DNA of 64,000 nt from Proteles cristata cristata (GCA_017311185.1 JAESUZ010003505.1:558001-622000); one strand, 5' to 3'; shown: positions 11,306 to 23,939, counted from the first letter of the stretch. The notes: generated by a model from the sequence alone, not told the origin. Numbers and translations are program-made.

Positions 11306-13100
11306 TCATCCATGACCCAAAGCCTCTTTACAGGTAGATCTTTAAGAAACCTTTGAGATAAGTTGAAGGGCCTGACTCTAAACATCACAATGTCATGGCC
11401 ACGTGAGTGGATTTTGCCAATATATTAGATGCTGATGTAAGAGGTCCACATCCCGTCTCCCTCTTTGTGGCCACTCCACTAAGTTCTTAGATTTCAGCAC
11501 AAAAAATTCTAACCCTGGATCCGTCGATAGAGAGATTTTACATTTTTAATTTAAAGCTAACACTTTGCAGTATTGGAGACAAACCTTCCTTCCTGGGATC
11601 TCGATGAGAAACTTTAGGTCACATCGATGTCTTTCAGGTGTCTGCCTTCCCCTGGGAATGACAGAGCTGAGTCGAGGTTTACTATTCTTAGAAGTACGCT
11701 GGAATCTTGCTTAAAAACCACCTTATAGATAAAACCGCATTAAGTAATTCCTCAGACAATACTCTTTTCCATCATCTTTAATTGAATATCCTTGAATGGA
11801 GTCCAAAGTACCTTCTCCCCTTCCCTCACTCTCTCCCAGAATTTGAGTCTTCATGCAAATAGTTTTACAGTGAATTTTTAGTATATGTCTCTTCTGACAT
11901 AAAATATGCGTACTATAAAAGATTTTCAATTAAGTTTTAATCTCAACTAACCAGACTCCAGTAGATATTAAATAAAGGACAGTTGCATACAAGTTGAATG
12001 CATTCAATGTTGCTATTTGGATTTAAGTCAGAACCATATTATACATGGGTTAGACACAACTAATCCGTTTTGTCATTCCCTGAAACAGTGTTGATTATGA
12101 GGTTCTCAAAAACGCCCTGATTCTGTTTGTTTATATGTATTTGTGGATGATCCTGAGTACATTATAATGACAAATCTTTTACTTTGAGCTAATATAACTC
12201 CACGCATGTAAATGTAGCCTGGATGTTTAAAAAGTTTCATTTACCAATCACCTTATTTGATGGGAATTAGCTATAATTCTTTTGTTGTTGATTTGGTTTA
12301 TACCCTACATTTTTTCTGTCTTCTCTTTTCTGTAGTAGCTAAATAACCATCATTTTAAAAAGAGTTAGTTAGCTATGATATAGTGTTTGTACAAACTAGA
12401 CTGACGCTAAAGAAAATAAACCAATAGGTGTAGGCAGAATGTATACTAAGCATATTTAATCTCAGCTCACAAATCCGTAATTCATTATCTGATGGAGATC
12501 TAGCGAGGGTATTGATTTCCATAAGATGGAGATGTTTGCTTTCTCTAATCATGTCCATTAGTTTCTTCCAGACAGATTAATAATTTTTCACACTTGCTAA
12601 TGGCATTTGTAGGCATTTAACTTGTCTCTGTCTTTGTATACTTGGTAGCATATTTGTACAGTAGATAAAAAATCCTGAGGCAATAAAACAGTCTCCATTT
12701 GTTATAGTACTTTGTTTACAAAAGCAGCACTATGAGCACTTCAAAGTATAAAAAATTTCAACCAATTATTTTTTTAATTAGAAATTTATGTTAGACTTTA
12801 AGACAATGCTGTTACCTAAGGGACTAAAAACTTATTTTTAAAATGAATCACCCAAAGAAAATGAACTTCTTTATTTTATTTATTTACTTATTTCCAGGTG
12901 AATCAGAACAATGCATATATGAGCAATGATTCTTTGAGGAGAACTGCAATAGTTTTGAATTCACATACAGTATTTTTATGGATTCATGCAATGGATTTTC
13001 TTCTATCATTTCATACAGTTTACAGTGGTTGTTGAAACTGATAGCTGATATGTATTCATTCTTTGGGAATATATTAAAATTATGCTCTACAGTAATTTTA
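11306..13100. other. AT-rich unique stretch, no gene seen
   Basis: About 1.8 kb without a recognised repeat or exon. A few 60-70 codon minus frames (11723-11929, 12373-12558) show no domain. Confidence 0.4.
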
Positions 13101-13291
13101 TTTTAAAGTTTGTTTGAGACAGAGAACACATGTGGAGAGAGGCAGAAAGAGAGGGAGAGAGAGAATCCCAAGCAGGCTCCGTGCTGTCTGCACAGAGCCT
13201 GATGTGAGGCTTTGGGTCAGGAACCTTGAGATCATGACCTGAGCCAAGATCAAGAGTCAGATGCTTAACCTCTTAACCACTGAGGTACCCC
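13101..13291 (-). mobile_element. Feline-type SINE, diverged
   Basis: Reverse-oriented: 'gaatcccaagcaggctccgt', 'gatcatgacctgagccaaga', ending 'accactgaggtacccct'. The tRNA-like head is altered ('cactgaggtaccc' for 'gactgagccaccc'). Related flanks ('ctctacagtaattttatttt' and 'ctctgcaattattttt') may be a decayed target duplication. Confidence 0.85.
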
Positions 13292-13568
13292 TCTGCAATT
13301 ATTTTTAAGCTAGGTAGCTCTACCCTCATATTTTTACAGAGGAATTTAGTGCAGAAGGATTGATTAATCATTTTAGAGGAGTTTATATTGTGACATTTAT
13401 CTCCAGATAAATTTCTATAGAGTTTGAGATTCTAAACATTGTTGGTGCTCATGGAAAAAAATTTGACAGCAAAATGATTTTTAACTCTAAACATAAGCTC
13501 CCTTTCAAATAATATCTTACAAACTGAATTTGACCTTCGACATAAACATAATCATTCTCTCTCTTTTT

Positions 13569-16200
13569 TAAATTGAGGTATAATTACATATACATATTCC
13601 TTTCAGGTGTACAACATATTGATTCAATGTTGCTTCATATTGCAAAATAAGTCTAGTTAACAGTTACATCATGAATACTTACAACTTTTTTCTTGTGATG
13701 AGAAAGTTAAAATTTGCCCTTAGCGTCTTTCAAATGACCTATACAGTATTATTGTTTTACAGCCTTCATACTTTTTTTTTTTTACATTCCACGCTTACCT
13801 CTTTTATAAAAGAAAATTTGTACATTTTGATGCCCTTTGCTGAAGTCACGCACCTCTGAAAATCACCTGTCTGTTCTCTGTACTTATGAACTTGTGTTTG
13901 TTCATTTTAAATTCTACATAAGTGAGATTATACAGTATTTATCTTTCTCTGCTTTATTTCACTTAGCACATTGCCTTCAAGATTTATCCATGTTGCAAAT
14001 GACAGAATTTCCTTCCTTCTTGTGGCTGAAAAATATTCCATTTTCTGTGTGTGCATGTGTGTATGCATCACATTTTTTAAATGCATTCATCCATTGATAT
14101 CTACATCGTCTTGGCTATTGTGAATGATGCCACAGTGAACATAGGAGTGCAAATACCTTTTTGAGATAGTGTTTTTGTTTTCTTTGAAAAATACCCAGAA
14201 ATGGAATTGATGAATGATATGGCATTTCTACTTTTAATTTTTGAGGAACTTCCATACCGTTTTCCACGGTGGCTGAACCAATTTGCAATCCCACTGACCA
14301 TGCCCAAGGGTCCCCTTTTCTCCAAATTCCTAACAACCCTTGTTATTTCTCATTTGTTTTATGCTAGCCATTCTAACATTTATAAGCTGATCTTTAATTT
14401 TGGTTTTGAATTGCATTTCCCTCATGATTAATGCTAGTGAGCACCTTTGCATGTACCTGTTGGCAGTCTGTATGTCTTCTTTATAAAAATGTCTATTCGT
14501 ATCATTTGCCAAATTTTTAATTGAAATGTTCAGTTATTTTTGCTTTTGAGTTGGATGGGTTCTTGCTGTATTTTGGAGATTAACCTTTTCTCAGATATGA
14601 TTTGCAAATATTTTCTCCCATTCGGTGGGTTGCCTTTTCATTATGCTGATGCCTTCCTTTGCTGTGCTTAAGCTTTGTAGTTTGATGTCGTCCTACCTAT
14701 TTATTTATGCTTTTATTGTCTTTGCTTTTGGTGTCAAATAAAAAAATAAATCATTGTGAAGGCTTCTATCAAGGACCTTACTGCTTATGTTTTCTTTTAT
14801 GCATTTAATGGTTTCAGGTCTTATGTTCAAATCTTTAATCCATTTTGAGTGAATTTTTGTCTGTGGTGTAAGATAGTCTTTGAGTGTCATTATCTTGCAT
14901 GTGACTGTCCAGTTTTCCCAACACTATTAGACACTGCTCCTCCACATTAAATATTCTTGGCTCCTTTGTCATAAATTGATTGACGGTGTATGTGTTGGAC
15001 CATATATTCTGTTCTGTGAGTCTGCATGTCTGTTCTTATACCAATACCATATTTTTTAAATACAACATGATACCTGCAGCTTTGTTCTTCTTTTTCAAGA
15101 CCGTTTTGACTATACAGGCACTTTTTGGCTTCATGCAGTTTTTAGCATTGTTTGTTCTATTTCTGTGGAAAATGCTGTCGGAATTTTAATATGGATTGCC
15201 CTCAATATGTATATTGCTTCAGGTAGTATGGGCATTTTAATAGTTGTAATTCTTTCCTTTTCAAAAACATGGGATAACTTTTCATATATTTGTGTCTTTT
15301 TCAGTTTTTTTTATCATGATTTATAGTTTTTGGTGTACACATCTTTTACCTTTTCAGTTAAATTTATTACAAGGAATTCTTTCTGATTCATTTGAAATCA
15401 GGTTCTTTTTTTCTTAATTTATCTCATAGTTTATTATTTGTATATGAAAACACAACATATTTTTGTATATTGATTTTGTATCCTATAACTTTACTGAATT
15501 TGTTCATCAGTTCTAACAGATTTTGGGTCGAGTCTTTTGGGTTTCCTATATATAATTTCATGTCATCTGCAAATAATGACTGGGTTTTTTTGTTTTGCTT
15601 TGTTTTTTGGTGTTTTTGCTTTGGTGTTTCTTTTTTCCCTTTCTACCTTGAATGTCTTTTATTTCTTTTCTTACCTAATTGCTTTATGGCTAGGACTTCC
15701 AAAACTATGTTGAATAAAGATGAAAATGGGCATCCTTGTCTTTTTCCTGATCTTAAAGGAAAAAAGAAATTAACTCTGTTGAATGCAATGGTAGCTGTGG
15801 CTTTGTCATATGTGGACTGTATCATGTTATGTACATTGCCACTATACCAACTTTGTTGAGAGTTTTTGTGATATGTGGATGTTGGAATTTAGTCACATAT
15901 TGAGATTCAGGAAAAGGATTTAATTTTTTATGATTTTTATTTTTTATGTTGTTAATATGCTGATCACATCGCTTGATTTGTGGATGTTGAACGTTTCCTT
16001 TATTCCTGGAAAAAAAATTCACATGATCATGATGTCTCAAGCTTTTAATGTATGATTGAATTCAGTTTGTTACTACTGTTGAAGATTTTTGCATTTTTAT
16101 TTATCAGGGATCTTGGCCTTTAATTTTCTATTCTTGGAGTAACCATATCTGGTTTTGGTGTTAGGGTAGTGCTGGCCTCCTAAAATTAGTTTGGAAGTAT
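13569..16200 (-). mobile_element. L1 LINE, 5'-truncated, about 2.6 kb
   Basis: The longest transposon in the window. The plus strand begins with the inverted L1 3' end ('attgaggtataattacatat', 'caggtgtacaacatattgat'). It runs through inverted ORF2 to 'tagtgctggcctcctaaaat' near 16170. Landmarks include 'ttttccacggtggctgaacc', 'ttctcccattcggtgggttg', 'ctgtccagttttcccaacac', 'atgtcatctgcaaataatga' and 'gaatgcaatggtagctgtgg'. The 5' two-thirds of a full L1 is missing. It is an old copy with many frame breaks. Confidence 0.93.
14101..16040 (-). pseudogene. Broken L1 ORF2 (reverse transcriptase to C-terminus)
   Basis: L1 ORF2 encodes an endonuclease plus reverse transcriptase that copies L1 RNA at the cut target. 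Here only the later part survives, in pieces. The minus frame at 15643-15825 contains KRQGCPFSSLFNIVLEVLA, the conserved reverse-transcriptase segment just before the catalytic FADD region. The frame at 14705-14890 contains KIHSKWIKDLNIRPETIKC, a downstream ORF2 block. The frames at 14101-14336 carry the C-terminal 'GSSKIKSRNAIS'-like part. Stops and frameshifts separate them, so no functional protein is possible. Confidence 0.85.
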
Positions 16201-16811
16201 TTTATTTTTGAAAACATAAATCATCCTTAGACTCTATAAGCATATCTTAGAATTTAGGAGCTCATTAGCTAATATAGCTGTATTAATAATTAACTTATAT
16301 CAATGTACCCACTGCTATAATGTAAAAACAAGCTTTAGTAGGAATATGGTCAGTGTGCTATTAAAGAGTTAAATTGGATCTCAGCCTCATAATATCACAC
16401 TGGATGAAGATGGTGTGATTTGTAAGACTGAGGCTCCTTAGGAATTCCAAGACAGCTAGTAAAAATATTCAGAGAAATTAAGGAAGGCACATTAGTTTGA
16501 TCATCTGCTGTTCCTTTTCAATCCTGTCCTTATTTCCTGTGCTTATAATAAAATATTTCTAATTAATAAGACCTCAAAAAATCAAAAGAGAATGACAAGA
16601 AGTAACACATATGGATGAAATGACTGGGTAAGGAAAATAAATTTGAAGGGGCAATATTGACTAATTAAGACATGGTAACAAGTGAGTTCCATTTTAGATC
16701 CATTTTGGATCCAATAAATGTTTATATTGAGTGGGGTCATTAAAAGGCAAAAGATTTATGCGATCTCAGGAGAAGCCAGAGTATTGAGTGGGATGTTTAG
16801 AGTAGGGGTTT
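16201..16811. other. AT-rich unique stretch, no gene seen
   Basis: No repeat or exon recognised between the L1 and the next SINE. Confidence 0.4.
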
Positions 16812-17058
16812 TGGGGGCTCCTGGGTGGCTCAGTCTGTTGAGTACCTGACTTTGGCTTAGGTCATGAGCTCACAGTTCATGGGTTCAAGCCCCACATCAA
16901 GCTCCATGCTGACAACTTGGAGCCTGGAGTCTGGAGCCTGCTTCAGATTCTGTGTCTCCCTCTCTGTCTCTATTTCTCCCTCCCCTGCTCATGCTCTGTC
17001 TGTCTCTCTCTCTCTCAAGAATAAATAAACATTAAAAATTATTTTCAAAAATAAATAA
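16812..17058 (+). mobile_element. Feline-type SINE, full length
   Basis: Head 'ggggctcctgggtggctcag', an intact-looking B-box region 'gggttcaagcccc', duplicated 'ggagcctggagtctggagcc' stretch, CT-rich block and 'aataaataaacatt' tail. An 11-base target duplication with one mismatch (agtaggggttt 16801-16811, agtagggattt 17059-17069) supports the ends. Confidence 0.95.
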
Positions 17059-17539
17059 AGTAGGGATTTCAGTCTATAATGAAAGCCAACTTAGAATCCT
17101 GGGTAGGAATCTAGGTATGCATGTTGAAGACCTGAAACAGAATAAAGACAACACAAAATAGAGGGCAGGAGATTAAGAGACTCTCAGGATTTCCACAGGA
17201 TGAGTAAGAAGGAAATAATGTTGAAGCTGTAAGTAACTTTCATTGAGGCAAGTGATTGAATGGACCAGTTGAAAGGTTGTAAGAGAGAAAGATGCAACAG
17301 AAGAATACCAGTGCTCTTAGTTTTATTTGCTTGTTTGCTTTAGAAAGAGATACATTTTTTTCCAGAAAATATTATGGGAGAAAAGTTTGAGACCTTTTAT
17401 ATTTTTATTCTTCACTTCTCAAATTATATAAGTATACTTATAGTCAAATTATTTTATTTAAGTTAAATGTTATGTTTCGGATCCAAAATACTTTAATTCG
17501 TGAATTCATTCTATCAGCATGTATAAAAGACCCTTTGGT
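17059..17539. other. Unique stretch, no gene seen
   Basis: No recognisable transposon, RNA gene or exon. Confidence 0.35.
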
Positions 17540-18000
17540 AGTATGGACTTGTGTGCGAACCTGGTTATCTAAGGAAGGAAAAAACAAACAAACATTCTTA
17601 AGCTCAAGGAGCTCTTCCCTTCAGTGAAGGAGGGCATTATACATATTTTCATGCCAATAAATGGATAATTTTGCACTGAGTTCATCCCAACGAATGAAAG
17701 TAAAACAGTTCTTCGAAACTGTATAATAAAGAGTTTGAGGGTTTCAAGGAAGCCTTCCATGGGGTGGTGACATCTATACCGGGATTTGAAGGATTAACTG
17801 AAATTACAAAGGGAGAGGAGGAGAATTTGAGAGATGTAAGGGCATGTGCTAAAATCATGTAGCGAGAGAGACTGGTATCTACAGAGAGTGGGGGGAGAGC
17901 TCCGTGTGCAAAATGTAGGATCTAGGAGAGGGAGACATGAACCACATGACAGAACATAGCAGTGGAAAGGTATTCAGAATATAAAACAAACTGTCTTCAT
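17540..18000 (-). mobile_element. L2 LINE relic
   Basis: Inverted L2 3' region: 'ttaagctcaaggagctcttc' fits the L2 'tcatggagcttacattctag' block, 'caaggaagccttccatgggg' and 'ggtgacatctataccgggat' fit 'gggaaggcctc..gaggtgacattt', and 'gatgtaagggcatgtgctaa' fits the 'gaacagcaagtgcaaag' block. The order is right and divergence high. Confidence 0.6.
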
Positions 18001-18599
18001 TCAGGATTGGATATGAGGCATGAAAAGCATTGTCAAAGCTCATTAAAATGAAGAATTTTCATAGGATACCCTATTTGAATATATCATTTTCTCCTTTTGA
18101 CAGTTCAGTTAACACACTTTGTTTTTGTCTTTGTCTTTGTTTTTGTTTTTTTCACAATAACCTAGGTAAAGTTTCCCAGTATCTCTTAATCCTCTCGCTG
18201 AAATTTTGTGTCAACAGGGTCCATGAAGAGACCACTAGTTGTCATTAGGGTTTCTACTCTGTTTTCTTCACCATCACACAAAGGCCATGGCTTTGCTCTT
18301 TGTGGTCAAAGGGATTAGATTTGAAAGCCCCTCTGTGCACCCACCCATTTACAGCATTACAAGGATCCAAGACCAAGTCCCTGTTCAGTGTCTAAGTTAT
18401 AACAGTACTGACTAGGGCAGAAAGGAGATTCACTTGTAGGGTTCTGTTTCTTAAAACTTCAAGAAAGTTGCAAGCCACTGCTGCTGCACACATTTTGAAA
18501 ACAGAAGACGAGATCAACTGGCTACTCCTTACTGAGTTGCTGATATCCCGGCCACAGTTTTAATCAGGGAAGATTGCAAATGTTCAACGAAAGGCAAAT
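18001..18599. other. Unique stretch with T/G-rich run
   Basis: A (tttg/tctttg)n-like run lies at about 18118-18150. No gene, RNA or transposon was recognised otherwise. Confidence 0.4.
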
Positions 18600-18850
18600 T
18601 ATCAGTGCAATGAAAAGGTGGGAAGGGAGCATTCTGGGATTAATGAAGGAGAGATCACAGCTTTATGGGTGAGGAGGGAAGGGTATGATTCTTGGAGGAA
18701 GTCGTGATTGAGCTATGGTCTGAAAGTTGGTAGTACTTGAAAATTGAGAGTGGAGATCAGAAGGAAAGAACATGTCAGGTAAACAGAAAATTGTAAACAC
18801 AGGCAAAAGAAAATACTGACTATAATGAAACTAAAAAAAGTCATTAAGTT
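18600..18850 (-). mobile_element. Possible L2 LINE relic
   Basis: The segment 'ttggaggaagtcgtgattga', 'gctatggtctgaaagttggt', 'aaagaacatgtcaggtaaac' resembles inverted L2 ('gaggtgacatttgagc...gacctgaagga...ttccaggcagag'). It is weak but in the right order. Confidence 0.4.
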
Positions 18851-19226
18851 TGACTAAAGTTGAAGTTATATTTGTTTTAGGGAGAGTAGTTTGATGCTGA
18901 AGTACATGCTGTGAACAACAGGCTATTGATAGTGCTCTCTGGTAGGAGACTTCTAGAAAATACTTCTGAATGTATATCCCCCAATTGACTGACACAGTGT
19001 TCCTCTTTTCTTAGATGGTATTGGAAGGGATTTGTCACCTTCACTTAGATAATTGTCAGCTCCTCTGAAAATACATTTTAATTTGCAGATATGTTCATTG
19101 GAAATGGGTGAGTCCTCTCTGTTGGTTGGAGGTTAAAGCAGTGAAATTAAATTCATTCAACCAAGAGAGAGACTACAGTGAACTGAGAGTAAAGAGGAAG
19201 ACCAGACTCCAGAAACAGGAAATGTA

Positions 19227-19432
19227 AGGGGCACCTGGGTGGCTCCGTAGGTTAAGTATTGATTCAGGCCATGATCTCATGGGTTTGCGGGTTTGAGCCC
19301 TGCATCGGGCTCTGTGCTAACAGTGCATAGCCTGCTTGGGATTCTCTTTCTCCCTCTCTCCCTGCTTTCCCTCCACCTGTGCTATCTCTGTGTCTCTACA
19401 AATATATAAATAAACAAAAAAATGAAAAAAAA
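19227..19432 (+). mobile_element. Feline-type SINE
   Basis: Head 'ggggcacctgggtggctccg'. An internal gap removes part of the region after the A box ('gttaagtattgattcaggcc'). Tail is 'aaatatataaataaacaaaa'. A 16-base duplication with two mismatches (agaaacaggaaatgta 19211-19226; agaaacaagaaattta 19433-19448) marks the insertion. Confidence 0.95.
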
Positions 19433-19681
19433 AGAAACAAGAAATTTAGGTCAAAACGGGAATTCTCAACAGCCCATGAAGAGTGACCATGTGGAGGCTG
19501 TTGAAGAGAATTTGGCATGCCTGATAACATTTCCATGGGAACAGGGCCCACATCTATCCCATGGGTAGATTCTCTAACAGTGAATTATACTTATGCTTAC
19601 TGTTTAAAAAAATCATTAAATCTGTACAGAATGATTCCAGGCAAAAACAAACTCAATACAAATTATTGAAAATATGTTTTA

Positions 19682-19906
19682 TTATTTTTTTAATTTTTAA
19701 TGTTTTATTTATTTCTGAGAGAGGGAGAGAGACACCATGAGCAGGGGAGGGTCAGAGAGAGAGGGAGACACAGAATCTGAAGCAGGCTCCAGGCTCTGAG
19801 CTAGTTGTCAGCACAGAGCCCAATGCAGGGCTCGAACCCACGAACGGTGAGATCATGACCTGAGCGGAGGTCGGATGCTTAACCGACTGAGCCACTCAGG
19901 CACTCC
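19682..19906 (-). mobile_element. Feline-type SINE, 'agct-insert' subfamily
   Basis: Reverse-oriented, ending 'ccgactgagccactcaggca'. It carries the longer form 'gagctagttgtcagcac' rather than 'gagctgtcagcac', a marker shared with the copies at 36527, 37343 and 44115. Target duplication tgaaaatatgtttta (19667-19681) recurs at 19907-19923 with a two-base indel. Confidence 0.95.
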
Positions 19907-21084
19907 TGAAAATAGATGTTTTAAAAACAGCATGCCAAGGAGTATGTGTGTTTCATGGAATATATGTACAGTAGCCGAGTAACCTTTGGGGAGAGGTTTC
20001 TCTAAAGAGACACATTGTGTTGGAGTAGACCGACTTGGTTTTTGGAGCCAGTCACACTTGGCTTTGACATTGTATCTGCACTCTTTAAATTAGAAAAGTA
20101 ATATAATATATGTAAAGCACTTCCTTTTCCTAGGTGAGCAACAATTTTAAAGAAGAGTTGCAATATTATTTTATTGCTGTAATTCGTCTTTATTCTTTCT
20201 GGGAAGAGTGCCCTTCCATAATAATCCACAATTACAATCTTGATCATTATTTGTTGAAGGTGCAACAGACTTAGAAGGATCCATTTGATTCCCTAAACAT
20301 TATAGCTCCCTGGTAATTCATTTAAGCACCGTCTTCTTCTTTTTTCCCATCATGTGCTATATTTAAATTTTTTTGGAAAATTAAAGGTTTAATTAGGGAT
20401 TTATGGTTGATTTTTTTTTGTTTTTCTCCACATGTGGCCTCAGATACATGAGAGTATCTAAAAATACATTTGAAAACATTAATTATAGTTATTTTTGTAT
20501 CTTTGCTTCTCTGTGCCTTGTTTATAAATCTTTAAGAGCAACTGACAAAATTTATGTAAAAATGCAAATTAAAAAGGGCAATGAAACACATTTTTTGCAA
20601 TGCTGCTTTATTTTGTGAAATTCTGTTTCATAATTAAAAATATGTCTGTGTATGAACATAAAATGCAAGATTTACTATAACATTTACCTTCTGCTTATTT
20701 CCATTTTTTTATGCTAATGACTGTGTACTATGTGCTTTTTACATTCCTTAAAAGAGACAAATTATTCAGATTTATTTTTCTATTGAGAACTCTAAAGATA
20801 CAACATTCATATTAAAAAGGTTTTATCTTTTCTCATTGTAGACAATTGATATTCAGCAGTTTATTCTTCTTTCCCGCATTTTTTGTTAGTGAAAAATACT
20901 ACAGATCAAGATTTTCAGTATTATACATACATCTTTTACCTACCTTTGAAGGGCAACTGAATGATGCAATTGATTTTTAAACTATACCTCAGATACAATG
21001 CTCTGATATCACATTTCCATTTCCATGAGAAATAACCCAGATTATTCCTCTTCTGGGTTACAGGTTGCTGTAGGCCTTAGTGAC
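19907..21084. other. AT-rich unique stretch, no gene seen
   Basis: Frames of 87 codons (minus, 20002-20265) and 71 codons (plus, 20403-20618) have no recognisable domain. No transposon identified. Confidence 0.4.
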
Positions 21085-21117
21085 TGTATTAGGGTTCTCC
21101 AGAGAAATAGAGCCAGG

Positions 21118-21166
<49 letters not shown>

Positions 21167-21547
21167 GTACTTGCATACCATGAAAAAGATGGTTGGTTGA
21201 TTAATTGATTTTAAGGAGTTGGCTCCTGTGGACACTTGGTAAATGCAAAATCTGCAGAGTGAGCAGGCAGGCCAGAGACCAAGGACAAGTTACACTGTGA
21301 GTCCAAAAGTTGTCTCCTGGCAGAATTCCTTCTTAGTTGGGGGGGGGGAGATGAGTTGTGTTTCAGAGGACTTTGGCTGACCAGCTGAGGCCAGTCTACA
21401 TTATGAAGGATAACTGGCTTTATCAAAATCCATGGATTTAAATGTTAATCTCACCAAAAAAATCTTCACAGAAACATCCAGAATAGTGTTTGACCAAATA
21501 TCAGAACACCATGGCTCAGTCACACTGATCCATAAAATTTCCTGCAC
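21085..21547 (-). mobile_element. ERVL LTR (MLT2-type), solo
   Basis: Inverted LTR of an old endogenous retrovirus-like element. The plus strand starts 'tgtattagggttctccagag', the known inverted 3' edge of MLT2 LTRs. It ends with the inverted 5' part: 'tggatttaaatgttaatctc', 'aacatccagaatagtgtttg', 'accaaatatcagaacaccat', 'ctgatccataaaattt'. No internal retroviral genes are present, so it is a solo LTR relic. A GT microsatellite has grown inside it at 21120-21168. Confidence 0.85.
21120..21168. repeat. (GT)n microsatellite
   Basis: About 19 uninterrupted GT units, then 'atgtatgtgt'. It sits in the part of the MLT2 LTR that is normally a short TA/TATA-rich run, so it probably expanded from that seed. 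Confidence 0.95.
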
Positions 21548-21699
21548 CATGACTGCCTTGCCTCTCACTGCGCCTTATCTCTTATGTAGCACTCACACAT
21601 TTTTAGTTCTAAGTCTGTTGGCCTTTTTGCTTCCTGGAGATTTCCAGAATAATGTTTCCCCTGAAAAACTCTTAAAGTTATTACTATTAATAATTGCTA

Positions 21700-21985
21700 C
21701 CATTCTGTTACTTATTATGATTACCACTGCTGGTACTACTAATTCCCACTTGCTAACTACCTTCTCTGTGGTTTGCGCTAAAAGATGAATTTTGCTTCCA
21801 TATTTTATCCCTAATCCTCACTACAAAACAAGAAGGGGGTTATAAATATTCATTTTGCAACTGAGGAATCTGGGAGTCAGTGGGGTCAAGGGGCCTGTCC
21901 AAGGCCTTACAGTTGTGAACTGGTCAAGCCTGGATTGGGTCTCATGATGCTTTGACTTTCCTGACACTCCACCATCTGCCTTAAT
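21700..21985 (+). mobile_element. MIR SINE relic
   Basis: Ordered matches: 'acttgctaactaccttctct', 'tatccctaatcctcactaca', 'cattttgcaactgaggaatc', 'cctgtccaaggccttacagt', 'gaactggtcaagcctggatt'. A fairly long MIR copy for this window. Confidence 0.75.
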
Positions 21986-23112
21986 TAATGAAAGACACGA
22001 TTGTCTTGTACACTACTGCATAGTCATTCGCCAGCAATGGCTCCTCGGTGACAAGAGAGGTTTTTAAATTAAACGAAGAGCCATTAAGTAAGATGTATGG
22101 ACAGATATTTTAACTAAAAGGCCCTTTTCATAGATTACTGTGAGAGCTTATGTAATATTTCCTGGAGTTTTTAAAACACAGTGGCCCTTTATTTTGCCTT
22201 ACTTCACAGTAACCTTGTCTAGAGAGAGGAATGAATATATTCGTCATTGCCTTTCACCTCGGTCTCACCTTCCATGAATTAATTAGGGATGATGCTGGAG
22301 AGATTCAGATTTGAATTACTTGGTAAAAATTATCAAGATCCAAGCTGAGGACTTTGGATGGATTACATCAGAAACAGATACTGCTTTAGATTTGAAGGAA
22401 GGGGTGCTAGAGCCAAATGGAACAGGAATCCTCTAGACTGTCATAATGGTACTCCTCAGCTACTTGGGACAGTCTGTTAGGACATCTTACATTATAATTC
22501 ATGAAGATGTCCCTACAATGTTTTATGTCACAGTGTTTGATTCCAGGCACCGTTTCCGTTCATAGTAAGTATTCCATCATAGCCAGGAGTGACACCCTTC
22601 TGTAATAGGTACATTGGCTTTGAACAACAGTATTACCCTTTGAGATCACCGTTTAGAATACCTTGAATAATGTAAGTCACTATTGGCAGTGATAGAGAAG
22701 GAACAGAACTCAGACCTCTGTCTTGCCTGTAATCAAAACCATCGCAGTGAGGGCTTAAGTGAAGCTCCCTTTGCATTTTAAAGCTGCACATGCTCAGAAA
22801 CTGAGCGTACTGAGTGGATTAGAGGCTGGCATCCACCAGTCTTTCATTCAGATACAGTCTGGTTCCTTTTCAGTTGTTACTATTTTTAACAATTTTGCAA
22901 TATCTTAGAGATTTCAAAAATAATCGTGCGTCCTCCATAAGGCAATTCACATTTTCTTGAGCTTTATACAGGGTTTTTTGTTTGTTTGTTTGTTTGTTTT
23001 CTTAAATGCCAGATCTGTTTGGGGTGGAAGAATTATTGACTTGATTTTGACATGATGATTGTGATCCCATTTGGTTATATCCCAAATCAAAGTGCAAGTA
23101 GCTTTCTTAAAG
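21986..23112. other. Unique stretch with TTTG repeat
   Basis: A (TTTG)n run occurs at about 22976-23000. A possible but very weak MIR tail lies near 22680-22745 ('ggaacagaactcagacctct'). Nothing else recognised. Confidence 0.4.
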
Positions 23113-23123
23113 TGCATTCTTAT

Positions 23124-23315
23124 CTTATTTTGTTTTATTTTTTTAATGTTTTATTTATTTCTGAGAGGGAGACACTATGAGCAGGGGAGGGTCAGAGAGA
23201 GAGGGAGATACAGAATCTGAAACAGCCCCGACATGGGGCTCCACCCCACGGATGGTGAGATCGTGACCTGAGCCAAAGTCAGATGCTCAACCAACTGAGC
23301 CACCCAGGCGCCCCT
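23124..23315 (-). mobile_element. Feline-type SINE with perfect target duplication
   Basis: Reverse-oriented, ending 'actgagccacccaggcgccc'. The middle is shortened: 'gaaacagccccgacatgggg' lacks the 'ggctccaggctctgagctgtcagc' segment. The perfect 11-base duplication tgcattcttat at 23113-23123 and 23316-23326 shows the element is otherwise end-complete. Confidence 0.95.
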
Positions 23316-23727
23316 TGCATTCTTATTTTAAAATGTGTTGCAATTGCTTTGTGCTGTTGTTTTTCTTTAAGTCTATATGCCACAAAAATATTAAATTAGC
23401 TTTCTTTAACTTTTCCTTAAAGCATTTATAAAGGTTACATAGTCATTCTCATTGGGGAGATGTGAATAAAACACACACACTCGCCCACACACACCACAGT
23501 TTCAAGTCTGGAACATATCTTTGAGGCTCTGACTCCAGGTCCACCTAGTTGTTGGTTCACTGTGGAAAGCTAATATTTTTGAGTCTTGGTTATGTTCCCA
23601 GCATTCTGTGTCGCATTTAGTGGGTACATATGGCATTTCTATCATTACTGGTTTTTTTTTTTTCCTTTCTGTCTGTTTCTGAGAGATTATTAGCAAATCA
23701 GAGAAATATAAAACTATCTACCTCTCA

Positions 23728-23895
23728 GGGCACCTGGGTGGCTCAGTTGGTTAAGTGTCCAGCTCTTCATTTTAGCTCAGGTCATGATCTCATGGTTTAT
23801 GAGATCGAGCCCTAAACCAGGCTCTGCCAGTGCAGAGCCTGCTTGGAATTCTCTCCCCATCTCTCTGTTCCTCTGCTGTTTCTGTGTACATGTGC

Positions 23896-23939
<44 letters not shown>

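Noticed and set aside
15392..15859. 155-codon plus frame rich in Phe and Leu
   Set aside because: It is the antisense of L1 ORF2; the hydrophobic look comes from T-rich inverted L1 sequence, not from a membrane protein.
16812..17058. tRNA-like gene with A and B boxes
   Set aside because: It is the tRNA-derived head of a SINE. It lacks a proper cloverleaf and is repeated 29 times in the window.
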